Below are positions 8,295 to 15,438 of a stretch of 19,465 nt of DNA, one piece after another. Below the pieces are notes generated by a model, which saw only the letters and a program-made list of their open reading frames with translations, ran no database searches and was not told where the DNA came from. The stretch is from Citromicrobium sp. (GTDB lineage: Bacteria; Pseudomonadota; Alphaproteobacteria; Sphingomonadales; Sphingomonadaceae), in NCBI GenBank assembly GCA_003248395.1, contig QFNA01000017.1, positions 1 to 19,465 on the forward strand, given 5' to 3'. Position 1 is the stretch's first letter; each line of letters begins with the position of its first letter. The position numbers and the translations under genes are program-made.

Positions 8295-9107
8295 TCACCC
8301 GACGAAGGCGCGCTCGATCACGAAATGTCCCGGTTTTGAATTGCTGCCCTCGTTGAACCCGGCCCGTTCGAGCTGCGCAGCATGATCCTTGATCATCGCC
8401 ATACTGCCGCAGAGCATCACGCGGTCGGTAGCGGGATCGAAACGCCTCGCGCCGGCAACTCTTTCGAACAGCCGCCCTTCTTCGATCAGTGCAGAAATGC
8501 GCCCCTGATTGCGAAACTGCTCGCGCGTTACTGTTGGCAAATAATGAAATTGCAGAAGCGCCTCGTCCTGCACCAGCGGGTCGCCCGCCAATTGCCCTTC
8601 GAGAACAGTTCGCCACGCAAGCTCCGCGACATGACGCACCGAATGTACGAGGACAATTTCTGCAAACTGTCGGTAAAGGTCAGGATCGCGGACCAGGCTC
8701 ATGAAAGGTGCAAGCCCCGTACCTGTGGCCAGCAGGAAAAGGCGCCGCCCCGGCAACAGAGCATCAGTCACCAACGTGCCAGTCGGCTTCTTTCCGCAAT
8801 ACACCGGGTCGCCGACCGAGATGTGCTGCAGACGCGAGGTGAGCGGCCCATCGGAAAGTTTGATCGAAAGAAACTCGAGCTCGTCGGCATAGCTCGGACT
8901 GGCAATCGAATAGGCGCGGAGCAACGGCTTGCCTTCGTTGGGGAGGCCCAGCATCACGAACTCACCCGAACGAAAACGGAAACCAGGCGCTCGCGTGATG
9001 GCAAGGGAAAACAGGCGGTCCGTCAGGTGCGTGACACGGGTCACGGCTTCAATGCTCAATGCTGCACTCGGCTGGAACTCGCTCCGATCAACCGGCTGAA
9101 ATGTCAC
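8295..9107 (-). CDS. fpr: Ferredoxin--NADP+ reductase
   Basis: A 270-residue flavoprotein that moves electrons between NADPH and ferredoxin or flavodoxin in the cytoplasm. The FAD-binding beta-barrel covers roughly residues 18-110, with RSGEFVMLGL and the FAD-phosphate motif RAYSIASP (64-71). The NADP domain follows, with LLATGTGLAPFMSLVRDP (126-142) and VMLCGSMAMIKD, and the chain ends HFVIERAFVG, the usual C-terminus of the short bacterial subfamily. The annotated start is the GTG at 9105-9107, giving about 16 residues before the conserved region. Its ribosome-binding site is weak, and a TTG 48 bp downstream is an alternative start closer to the usual N-terminus. The palindrome at 9182-9206 lies about 75 bp upstream and could be an operator for an iron or redox regulator. 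Two small genes follow in the same direction. Confidence 0.9.
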   Translation of the reverse strand: MTFQPVDRSEFQPSAALSIEAVTRVTHLTDRLFSLAITRAPGFRFRSGEFVMLGLPNEGKPLLRAYSIASPSYADELEFLSIKLSDGPLTSRLQHISVGDPVYCGKKPTGTLVTDALLPGRRLFLLATGTGLAPFMSLVRDPDLYRQFAEIVLVHSVRHVAELAWRTVLEGQLAGDPLVQDEALLQFHYLPTVTREQFRNQGRISALIEEGRLFERVAGARRFDPATDRVMLCGSMAMIKDHAAQLERAGFNEGSNSKPGHFVIERAFVG

Positions 9108-9522
9108 CTGACAGGTACTCCAATATTCGCGAAAGGAGGGACTTCGATCTGCGTTCCCGCTCTCTCATGATGAGATGGTCGGATAATGCGAGTCAGTCGC
9201 ATTATCAAGTATAATGCTTCTTCACTCGGCATGCTTTTGATGAGTCCACGGCAATCAGTCAGCTCTACCACCACCGCCTCCCCATCATATCAGCGGCAAT
9301 TTGCGATACTTGACAAGCTTCTTGGCCAGCGGGAAAGTCCCACCGAATGAGTTGGACGTCCTGCAGCGATTGAGCCAAACGCTCCCTTCTCCACATTAAG
9401 GACCATCGCTGCCTACTTTGACGCATTCGCCACTGCCACCATTCGTTGGAACGTACCCTTGCCCAATCGGGTTACCCAGTCATAAGACATGTGTTGGATC
9501 ACGCGCCGCATAAGGGGACCGC
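9108..9522. other. Gene-free region between divergent genes
   Basis: No convincing coding frame was seen on either strand between the ferredoxin-NADP+ reductase and the DUF2868 gene. The left 110 bp contain two palindromes: a short one at 9163-9175 (TCTCAT G ATGAGA) and the Fur-like one at 9182-9206. A TATAAT hexamer on plus at 9210-9215 could start a transcript running towards the DUF2868 gene or a small RNA. Nearer that gene, TTGCCC (9459-9464) and CATAAG (9481-9486), 16 bp apart, are a weak promoter candidate. The rest shows no repeats or structure I can name. Confidence 0.5.
9182..9206. promoter_or_regulatory. Palindromic operator candidate (Fur-box-like)
   Basis: Two perfect 10-bp arms, GATAATGCGA and TCGCATTATC, flank GTCAG. 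The core TGCGAGTCAGTCGCA resembles alphaproteobacterial and pseudomonad Fur boxes of the form TGCGAATxATTCGCA. On the minus strand the same stretch holds TTGATA (9203-9208) and TATCCG (9180-9185), spaced 17 bp, as a possible promoter reading into the ferredoxin-NADP+ reductase gene. On the plus strand a perfect TATAAT lies just beyond it at 9210-9215. The binding protein is an inference. Confidence 0.5.
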
Positions 9523-11013
9523 ATGAGGGAAGTTGAAGCGCGCGATCTTGAATTGGTTCGCGCGGTCGAACTGGAGGATCGCGAAGGCGCATTGCTTACG
9601 CGCGAGGATCGCGAGCAGGCGCTGGTGCATGCACGCGGCGAGGCAGCAGGCCTGAAAGGCTCCAAAGCACAGAATCGATTCCTTGCCGCCCGCGCAGGCT
9701 TTGCCGCAACCCGACTGACGACCCGTCATCCCGGTATCGAACGCCTCTTGCGCGGAAGCCGGTGGCCGACATGGATTGGCTGGGTCGTGCCGTTGCTGGC
9801 GCTGGCCGCCGGCGTTCTGGCCAACGAATTCGGCACCGACAAGAGGATGGATTTGCTCGCCGTACCGCTTCTCGGCACGATTGGCTGGAACTTGCTGGTC
9901 TATCTGTGGATCGTCCTGTCGCTCGTTACCGGGCTTCAGGCGCGGGCGGCTGACCCGCTGTTGCGCGGCCTTTCCCGGCTCGGCAGCCTAGGGACCAGGG
10001 GCGCGGAGCAGGGCAGCACGATCCAGCGTGCCGCCGCGGTCTTTTCCGCACGCTGGGCCGCGGCCTCGGCACCGCTGGCCATGGCGCGCAGTTCGCGCAC
10101 ATTGCATCTGGGTGCGGCGTTGTTTGCCATCGGGTTGATTGGCGGAATTTACGCCCGTGCGCTGGTCACCGAATATCGCGCCGGGTGGGAAAGCACCTTT
10201 CTGGGGCCGGAAACGGTCCACTGGTTGCTGGCGACCATCCTCGGCCCGGCCAGCACGCTGAGCGGCGTGGCGTTACCTCCGGTTGACGAGATCGCTGCCA
10301 TGCGCTGGACCGGCCCCGACACAGGCGGAGTGAACGCAGGGCCCTGGTTTCACCTCTATGCCGTCACGCTGACCGGGCTGGTAATCGTACCGCGCCTGCT
10401 GTTGTCCCTGTGGCAGGGGGTGCGCGCGCTGCGGCTCTCCCGGAATTTCCCGGTCGCGGGCAAAGAAGATTTCTACATCCGCAGGCTACTGCGCGAAAGC
10501 GGTTCGTCACCGGGCCGTGCGCGGGTGACCCCCTATGCCTACCGCCCAGGCGAGGAAACAAAGCGCCGGCTTGCGTCCGCCCTGCGCACGGTGCTGGGCG
10601 AGCGGGCCGAGGTACATTTCGACGAACCGGTCGACTATGGCGGAGAAGATCTTTGGGCGGAAACTCACACCGCCGATCCCGACGATGATTACCACCTTCT
10701 GCTCTACACTTTGTCCGCGACTCCCGAAGCCGAGAACCACGGCGCGATTGCCGCTGCGCTGGCGCAAGCGAACGAGCGGCGCGGTGGCGGCACCATGCTC
10801 GGCGCGCTGATCGACGAAAGCCCCTATCGCGCACATTTCGCCGGTCAGGCAGGACTTGACGAACGCATCGCTACGCGGCTGGAGGGGTGGCGCAGCACGC
10901 TTGCCCCCGCCGGGATCAACCCGCTTGGCGTCGATCTATCGCATGTCGGCGACGATGCGCTGGCGCAGCGGATCGAGGCGAATCTGATACCCGATGCGGA
11001 GCTGGCGCGATGA
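9523..11013 (+). CDS. DUF2868 domain-containing membrane protein
   Basis: A 496-residue protein of the DUF2868 family. The first 75 residues are charged (MREVEARDLELVRAVELEDRE). Four hydrophobic spans follow at about 84-102, 112-137, 195-214 and 276-298, so the protein should sit in the inner membrane. A soluble C-terminal part of about 190 residues ends the chain. It contains the RARVTPYAYRPGEE stretch and the acidic DPDDDYHLLLYTLSATPEAENHG stretch, and I take it to be cytoplasmic. AAGGGG sits about six bases before the ATG. The stop codon overlaps the start of the DUF3482 gene as ATGA. DUF2868 and DUF3482 are a widely paired gene couple, so the two products probably act together at the membrane, the GTPase-like one as soluble partner. 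No biochemical role is established to my knowledge. Confidence 0.9.
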   Translation: MREVEARDLELVRAVELEDREGALLTREDREQALVHARGEAAGLKGSKAQNRFLAARAGFAATRLTTRHPGIERLLRGSRWPTWIGWVVPLLALAAGVLANEFGTDKRMDLLAVPLLGTIGWNLLVYLWIVLSLVTGLQARAADPLLRGLSRLGSLGTRGAEQGSTIQRAAAVFSARWAAASAPLAMARSSRTLHLGAALFAIGLIGGIYARALVTEYRAGWESTFLGPETVHWLLATILGPASTLSGVALPPVDEIAAMRWTGPDTGGVNAGPWFHLYAVTLTGLVIVPRLLLSLWQGVRALRLSRNFPVAGKEDFYIRRLLRESGSSPGRARVTPYAYRPGEETKRRLASALRTVLGERAEVHFDEPVDYGGEDLWAETHTADPDDDYHLLLYTLSATPEAENHGAIAAALAQANERRGGGTMLGALIDESPYRAHFAGQAGLDERIATRLEGWRSTLAPAGINPLGVDLSHVGDDALAQRIEANLIPDAELAR

Positions 11014-12503
11014 ACGATAGCGATAATGTCCCCGGCACCGGCACAACGGTCAATCTCAGCCTCATCAGCCATACGAATGCCGGCAAGACCACATTGGCAC
11101 GCACGCTGCTGGGCCGCGATGTTGGCGAAGTGCGCGATGCGGCGCATGTGACAGACCTGTCGACGGGTTATGTCCTCGTCCAGCAGGGCGACGATACGCT
11201 GATGCTGTGGGACACGCCCGGCTTTGGCGATACTGCGCGATTGCTCGGACGGCTGCGCAACAGCGGAAATCCCATCGGCTGGTTCCTGACGCAGGTGTGG
11301 GATCGCTGGCGCGAGCGCCCCTTGTGGTCGAGCCAGCAGGCGGTGAAGAATGCGCGCGAGGAGGCCGATGTCATCCTCTATCTCGTCAATGCGGCGGAAG
11401 ACCCGGCAAGTGCCAGCTATGTCGACCTTGAGATGGAAGTGCTGGGCTGGATCGGCAAGCCGGTGGTCATTCTGCTCAACCAGATGGGCCCTCCCCGCGA
11501 AGATGTAAGCGGGGAAAAGGCACGCTGGAGTGACGTGGGTGCGCCGGGTCAGGTACGCGCAGTGCTCCCTCTCGATGCCTTTGCCCGCGTATGGGTGCAG
11601 GAGGGGGCACTGCTCGATACAGTTACCCCGCTGCTGCCTTCTGAAAAGCAGGCGGCGATGGCGGGCTTGCGAAAGAAGTGGGAAGACCTCAACCTGGCGC
11701 GCTTCGATGCATCGATGAATGTCCTCGCGCGTTACCTCGCGCGTGCTGCGAACGATCGCGAAGACGTCGACGAACCGAACTGGCAAGGAAAGCTCGCCGC
11801 AGCCCTGACAGGTGGGGGGAAGGAAGATCGCGCAGCGCGGAAGGCGATGGGCGAACTTGCCAGGCGATTGGCCGAATCCACCGCTAGCTCCACCGACGAG
11901 CTGATCAAGTTGCACGGACTGTCGGGGAAAGCGGCAAGCAAGGTTCTCGAGCGGGTGGGCGAAGACTACGCTCACGCTGCCAAGACGCCTGAAGGCGCGG
12001 CCGCAGCGCTCGGCGGATTGTTCAGCGGCGCAGTGGGTGGCCTGGCGGCCGACCTGGCAGCCGGAGGCCTGACGCTAGGCGGCGGGATGATTGTCGGCGG
12101 CATACTCGGCGCACTTGGCGCTACCGGGGTCGCGAAAGGCATCAACCTGGCACGCGGGGAGGACGGCTCCTCGATGCGCTGGGCTAGCGATTTCCTCGAG
12201 CGGCTTACAGTTACGGCCGTGCTGCGCTACCTTGCCGTAGCACATTATGGACGCGGTCGCGGGGAATGGTCCGAGGGCGAGCACCCTCCGTTCTGGCAAC
12301 CGGTGGTCGAAGAAGAAGTGGCCCGCCGCGCACAGACCCTGAAAGACACGGCACGGCAAAGCGAACCCGGCACCAGAGAACGCGCCATTGCGGTCGAATT
12401 GCGTGCCGTGGCCATGGCAGTTCTGGCGCGACTTTATCCCGACACACAGAGCCTCCTCGCAAGCAGAGCGGCAGCCCCTGCACCGCATCAGCCTTCGGAT
12501 TGA
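11010..12503 (+). CDS. DUF3482 domain-containing GTPase-like protein
   Basis: A 497-residue P-loop GTPase-like protein starting at the ATG that overlaps the DUF2868 stop (11010-11013). The G1 loop is SHTNAGKTTL (residues 20-29), where the first Gly of GxxxxGK[ST] is replaced by Ser. G3 is WDTPGFGDT near residue 70. The G4 position reads LLNQMGPP rather than NKxD, so guanine specificity may be altered. The C-terminal half is the DUF3482 region. It contains a glycine/alanine-rich hydrophobic stretch from about residue 330 (AALGGLFSGAVGGLAADLAA onwards) that could insert into or lie along a membrane. Coupled translation with the DUF2868 membrane protein points to a complex at the inner membrane. 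Cellular role unknown; the family call is confident. Confidence 0.9.
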   Translation: MNDSDNVPGTGTTVNLSLISHTNAGKTTLARTLLGRDVGEVRDAAHVTDLSTGYVLVQQGDDTLMLWDTPGFGDTARLLGRLRNSGNPIGWFLTQVWDRWRERPLWSSQQAVKNAREEADVILYLVNAAEDPASASYVDLEMEVLGWIGKPVVILLNQMGPPREDVSGEKARWSDVGAPGQVRAVLPLDAFARVWVQEGALLDTVTPLLPSEKQAAMAGLRKKWEDLNLARFDASMNVLARYLARAANDREDVDEPNWQGKLAAALTGGGKEDRAARKAMGELARRLAESTASSTDELIKLHGLSGKAASKVLERVGEDYAHAAKTPEGAAAALGGLFSGAVGGLAADLAAGGLTLGGGMIVGGILGALGATGVAKGINLARGEDGSSMRWASDFLERLTVTAVLRYLAVAHYGRGRGEWSEGEHPPFWQPVVEEEVARRAQTLKDTARQSEPGTRERAIAVELRAVAMAVLARLYPDTQSLLASRAAAPAPHQPSD

Positions 12504-12630
12504 GGCGGTCGTTTGCCCTCGGGAGGTTTCAGTCCGCTTTTCAACGTGTTTCACTCCCCAGCGACTTGATCCGTCGACTCTTCTGGTCTTTTCAAAAACA
12601 AATCCGTTCGCGGGAACAATGGGGGTAACA

Positions 12631-13110
12631 ATGAACCGGATCGCTTTCGCGGCAATCGCCGCCTTTTCGTTGTCGGCTTGCACCAGCAGCATGCTGACCG
12701 TCGAACAGCCCTACGCCGGCAGCCAGCGGTTCACGACTGCCACGGTGGTCCGCGCACCATCGAGCGTCACGATCGATCCCGATGACCTCGGCTACACGAA
12801 TCGAAGGCTGGAGACCGCACTCTTCTCCGGCCAGTCACCCGTCTTCGATCCGGGCCAGCAACTAACCATACGCTGGCGCTACGTGGGTTTCGACGAAGGC
12901 AGCCGTGTCGGCCGCTGGCTCGCCCCGGGCGTAGCCGGGGGATCGAAAATCGTGCTCGAAGCCGAGTTTGTGGATCAGGGTGGGCGGATACTCTCGACTG
13001 TCCGAAGCCAGGCAGAGGTCGGCGCGGGCCTGATCGGCGGCACCGGCAAAAGCGGGATCGACAAGGCCGTCGAGGAAATCGCCGACTACGCGGCCGCTAA
13101 TTTTCAATAA
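12631..13110 (+). CDS. DUF4410-like lipoprotein
   Basis: A 159-residue secreted lipoprotein. The first 17 residues form a short lipoprotein signal with the lipobox LSAC, and Cys17 is the predicted lipidated residue. Ser/Thr at the following positions, with no Asp at +2, suggests sorting to the outer membrane. The mature part carries LTIRWRYVGFDEGSRVGRWLAPG, then KIVLEAEFVDQGGRILSTVRSQAEV and the end KAVEEIADYAAANFQ, which match the DUF4410 layout of one small alpha/beta domain. I chose the ATG at 12631 because GGGGG lies five bases upstream; an in-frame ATG 12 bp earlier would add only four residues. It begins 127 bp after the DUF3482 gene in the same direction, so co-transcription is possible. 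Function unknown. Confidence 0.8.
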   Translation: MNRIAFAAIAAFSLSACTSSMLTVEQPYAGSQRFTTATVVRAPSSVTIDPDDLGYTNRRLETALFSGQSPVFDPGQQLTIRWRYVGFDEGSRVGRWLAPGVAGGSKIVLEAEFVDQGGRILSTVRSQAEVGAGLIGGTGKSGIDKAVEEIADYAAANFQ

Positions 13111-13166
13111 CGTACCGTGGGACGAACGGCTGATTGAGGGCGAAAAACGCTGAAACGCAGGAATGG

Positions 13167-13257
13167 TGGCGGAGCAGGAGGGATTCGAACCCTCGATACG
13201 GGGTTACCGTATACACACTTTCCAGGCGTGCGCCTTCGACCACTCGGCCACTGCTCC
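13167..13257 (-). tRNA. tRNA-Ser (GGA anticodon)
   Basis: The acceptor arms GGAGCAG (13251-13257) and CTGCTCC (13171-13177) pair perfectly, followed by discriminator G and encoded CCA. The anticodon loop CTGGAAA gives anticodon GGA (13221-13223). A long variable arm built on GTATACGGTAACCCCGTATC and the T-loop GGTTCGAATCC confirm a class II serine tRNA. A second CCA follows directly. A possible promoter, TTGCAC (13305-13310) and TACGTG (13282-13287) with 17 bp between, lies upstream. Confidence 0.95.
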
Positions 13258-13281
13258 GCATGCCATTTTGGCAGGAGCGCG

Positions 13282-13310
13282 CACGTAGCGGGCTTGGTAT
13301 GACTGTGCAA
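13282..13310 (-). promoter_or_regulatory. Candidate promoter of tRNA-Ser(GGA)
   Basis: On the minus strand TTGCAC and TACGTG are separated by exactly 17 bp, about 24 bp ahead of the mature tRNA 5' end. This fits a sigma-70-type promoter but the -10 hexamer is only a partial match. A small inverted repeat TGCCA TTT TGGCA (13261-13273) lies between it and the tRNA. Confidence 0.35.
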
Positions 13311-13333
13311 GCCACACCTCACCCCACACCAGA

Positions 13334-13714
13334 TCAATGTGTAAGGCTTCTCCGCATGCGATAGCGGCCGTTTTCGAACTGTTCGAAAAACTGGTGGACA
13401 TCCGGATGCGAGACCGGGCCCGACAGGGAATCCTCGATCAGGTTCTGCTGGCTGACATAGGCGAGATAATCACTCTCGTCGTTTTCGGCGAGAAGGTGGT
13501 AGAACGGCTGTTCGCGATCTGGCCTTATGTCTTTCGGAATCGATTCATACCATTCTTCGCTGTTGGCGAAGACAGGGTCGATATCGAAGATCACGCCGCG
13601 AAAATCGAATGCGCGGTGTCTCACGACGTCGCCGATTGCAAAGCGGGTCTGGATACGGGTCGGCGCGTCGATGGTACGGCCAGCCTGCGCGGAGAAAAAA
13701 GATGCCCTGTCCAT
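13334..13714 (-). CDS. hspQ: HspQ-type heat shock / hemimethylated DNA-binding protein
   Basis: A 126-residue protein of the YccV/HspQ family. The diagnostic stretch is RFAIGDVVRHRAFDFRGVIFDIDP, followed by the family's EEWY and then QPFYHLLAENDESDYLAYVSQQNL, the core of the small beta-barrel. In enterobacteria HspQ is a heat-induced protein that binds hemimethylated DNA and acts as a specificity factor for Lon protease; alphaproteobacterial members are probably similar but less studied. The length slightly exceeds E. coli HspQ (about 105) because of an N-terminal extension of some 24 residues before the conserved part. The ATG at 13712-13714 has only a weak ribosome-binding site, so the start is less certain than the family. 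It stands alone between two tRNA-Ser genes. Confidence 0.9.
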   Translation of the reverse strand: MDRASFFSAQAGRTIDAPTRIQTRFAIGDVVRHRAFDFRGVIFDIDPVFANSEEWYESIPKDIRPDREQPFYHLLAENDESDYLAYVSQQNLIEDSLSGPVSHPDVHQFFEQFENGRYRMRRSLTH

Positions 13715-13875
13715 GTCGAGGCGGAATATGGGATCGATAGCATATCAGACAAGCTTTCGGCGAATTCGATCCCCCGATTTAGCAGTCAAAGGGGCTTGGC
13801 AAGAGTATCGGCGTGAGCTAACCGGCGCGCTCGCTTTGGCCGGGGCTTATGGCCCGCTAGCACACCCAGACATGC

Positions 13876-13965
13876 GGAGAGGTGGCAGAGAGGTCGAATG
13901 CGCCGCACTCGAAATGCGGTATAGGGGCAACCCTATCGTGGGTTCGAATCCCACCCTCTCCGCCA
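13876..13965 (+). tRNA. tRNA-Ser (CGA anticodon), island attachment site
   Basis: Acceptor arms GGAGAGG (13876-13882) and CCTCTCC (13955-13961) pair, followed by discriminator G and encoded CCA. The anticodon stem CCGCA/TGCGG encloses loop CTCGAAA, giving anticodon CGA (13910-13912). The long variable arm, TATAGGGGCAACCCTATCG, and the T-loop GGTTCGAATCC mark a serine tRNA. A P4-type integrase gene begins 160 bp downstream, so the 3' end of this tRNA is the probable attB/attL site. No second copy of the tRNA 3' end was seen to the right within the window. Confidence 0.95.
13941..13965 (+). other. Probable attL core (tRNA-Ser 3' end)
   Basis: P4-family integrases recombine at the T-arm and acceptor end of a tRNA gene, which stays intact. 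The T-loop through CCA of tRNA-Ser(CGA) is therefore the expected crossover region. This is inferred from the integrase position and orientation; the matching right-hand copy must lie beyond the window, so the core length cannot be set. Confidence 0.5.
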
Positions 13966-13966
13966 T

Positions 13967-13983
13967 CGGCCTTTTTAAGGCCG
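13967..13983 (+). terminator. Hairpin after tRNA-Ser(CGA)
   Basis: CGGCCTT, loop TTT and AAGGCCG form a 7-bp perfect stem starting two bases past the tRNA CCA. No U-run follows, so it may be a weak terminator or a processing signal rather than a classical rho-independent terminator. Confidence 0.45.
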
Positions 13984-14079
13984 GCCAATCCCCTCCAAAA
14001 TTTGGCGGAAAGCTTTACAAAACCGCCGTTTGCGACTCCTGTGGTGTCCGACCCTGTTCAGCCCCATCCAGATGCGAGT

Positions 14080-14120
14080 GGGGGTAAGAAGGGGGTAAGC
14101 GATCAAACCGTTTGGGGGTA
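14080..14120 (+). repeat. Three GGGGGTA direct repeats upstream of the integrase
   Basis: GGGGGTA occurs at 14080-14086, 14091-14097 and 14114-14120; the first two are followed by AG. The starts are 11 and 23 bp apart, roughly one and two helical turns, so a protein could contact all three from one face. Similar G-rich repeats next to P4-type integrase genes would suit arm-type integrase or excisionase sites. The last copy is also near enough to the ATG at 14125 to serve as ribosome-binding site. Confidence 0.5.
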
Positions 14121-14124
14121 TTGG

Positions 14125-15438
14125 ATGCTGACGGATAAAGCAGTGCGCGCCGCCGCTGCACAAGAAAAGGCCTATAAGCTCACCGACAGCCGAGGCCTGC
14201 ACCTGCACATATCGGCGAGCGGGCATAAAAGCTGGCGCTACAAATACCGCTTCGAAAAGAAGGAGCGCTTGCTAACCTTGGGCGCCTATCCCGAGGTTTC
14301 GCTGGCAGACGCGCGAGAGAAACGTGATGATGCAAAAAGGATCCTTCGCGAGGGGCGCGATCCGCGACACGCCATCAAGCGAGGCCGCCTCGTAGGCGAG
14401 AGCGAAACGAGCAGGACCTTCGAGGACGTCGCGCGCGCGTGGCACGCACTTCAGACGGCACGCTGGAAGCCGGTCCACGCCAACGATGTCATCACCAGTC
14501 TGGAGCGGGACATCTTTCCTCATTTGGGCGCCATGCCGATGGCGGAAATCGACAAGCCGCTTCTGCTGTCCGTGCTTCGCAGGATTGAAAACCGCGGTGC
14601 CATCGAAACGGCCCGCCGGATCAAGCAACGCGTAGCCGCAATCTATCGCTATGCGAATGCAGAAGGCGCGCGGCTCGAAAGCCCCGCTGTCGACATCAAT
14701 GACGCCCTGAAGCCATTACCGCCATCCAAGCGCTATCCGGCACTGATGACGGTCGATACGATTCGCACGATGATCGGTGACATTGATCGCGCAGGCGCCT
14801 CGCCGGTCAATCGTCTTGCCGCGCGCGTGCTCGCGCTGACGGCTCAACGCCCCGGCATGGTTCGCTTCATGGAATGGGAAGACATCGTTGGAGTCGATTG
14901 GGCTGCTACCGACACGAGTGACAGCGAAGCGCTTTGGAAAGTCCCCGCGGACAAGATTAAACAGGAGTTGCAGCTTCGCAGCGATGAGGCTTTCGAACAT
15001 CCAGTTCCTTTGTCGAGACAATCTGTCGAAGCCCTGCGAGCGGTGCGCTGGCTGAGCGGACGTTCGCCCTTCGTATTTCCTGGTGCACGCTCGGGGTTGA
15101 AGCCGATCAGCGAGAACGCGATCGGCTATCTGTACAACCGCGAAGGCTATAAGGGGCACCACGTGCCTCACGGATGGCGTTCCAGCTTCTCAACCATCAT
15201 GAACGAACAGGCGGAGCGGGAACTCGGCAATGACATCCGACTTCTGGCCGATCGCATGATTATCGACCTTATGCTCGCGCATAGCCCAGTAGGTATGAGT
15301 GCAAGCGAGCTGCGCTACAACCGTGCCGCCTACATGCCGCGCCGCCGTGAGCTCGCGCAGCGCTGGGCCGATTTGATCATGGAAGATGCGATTCCAGCGG
15401 GAGAAATCATCGATAGCCCGCGGCGCAAACGGCGTTAG
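14125..15438 (+). CDS. P4-type site-specific tyrosine integrase
   Basis: A 437-residue phage/island integrase that recombines the element at the adjacent tRNA-Ser gene. The N-terminal arm-binding domain (about 1-90) has the family pattern YKLTDSRGLHLHISASGHKSWRYKYRF and LTLGAYPEVSLADAREKRDDAK. The core-binding domain spans about 95-195. The catalytic domain shows Arg242 in LALTAQRPGM, His349 and Arg352 in VPHGWRSSF, His386 in MLAHSP, and the tyrosine in ELRYNRAAYMPRRR (Tyr398 most likely, Tyr403 alternatively). The domain is complete, so the enzyme could be active. The usual WxEhD-like region reads MEWEDI. I start at the ATG at 14125; the frame is open further upstream through the tRNA and cannot be coding there. 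It converges with the next gene, overlapping it by 3-4 bp at the stops. Confidence 0.93.
   Translation: MLTDKAVRAAAAQEKAYKLTDSRGLHLHISASGHKSWRYKYRFEKKERLLTLGAYPEVSLADAREKRDDAKRILREGRDPRHAIKRGRLVGESETSRTFEDVARAWHALQTARWKPVHANDVITSLERDIFPHLGAMPMAEIDKPLLLSVLRRIENRGAIETARRIKQRVAAIYRYANAEGARLESPAVDINDALKPLPPSKRYPALMTVDTIRTMIGDIDRAGASPVNRLAARVLALTAQRPGMVRFMEWEDIVGVDWAATDTSDSEALWKVPADKIKQELQLRSDEAFEHPVPLSRQSVEALRAVRWLSGRSPFVFPGARSGLKPISENAIGYLYNREGYKGHHVPHGWRSSFSTIMNEQAERELGNDIRLLADRMIIDLMLAHSPVGMSASELRYNRAAYMPRRRELAQRWADLIMEDAIPAGEIIDSPRRKRR

Noticed and set aside
13882..14124. Upstream extension of the integrase frame through the tRNA
   Set aside because: It would translate tRNA-Ser(CGA) and adds residues unlike any integrase arm domain; the ATG at 14125 begins right where the family similarity starts.
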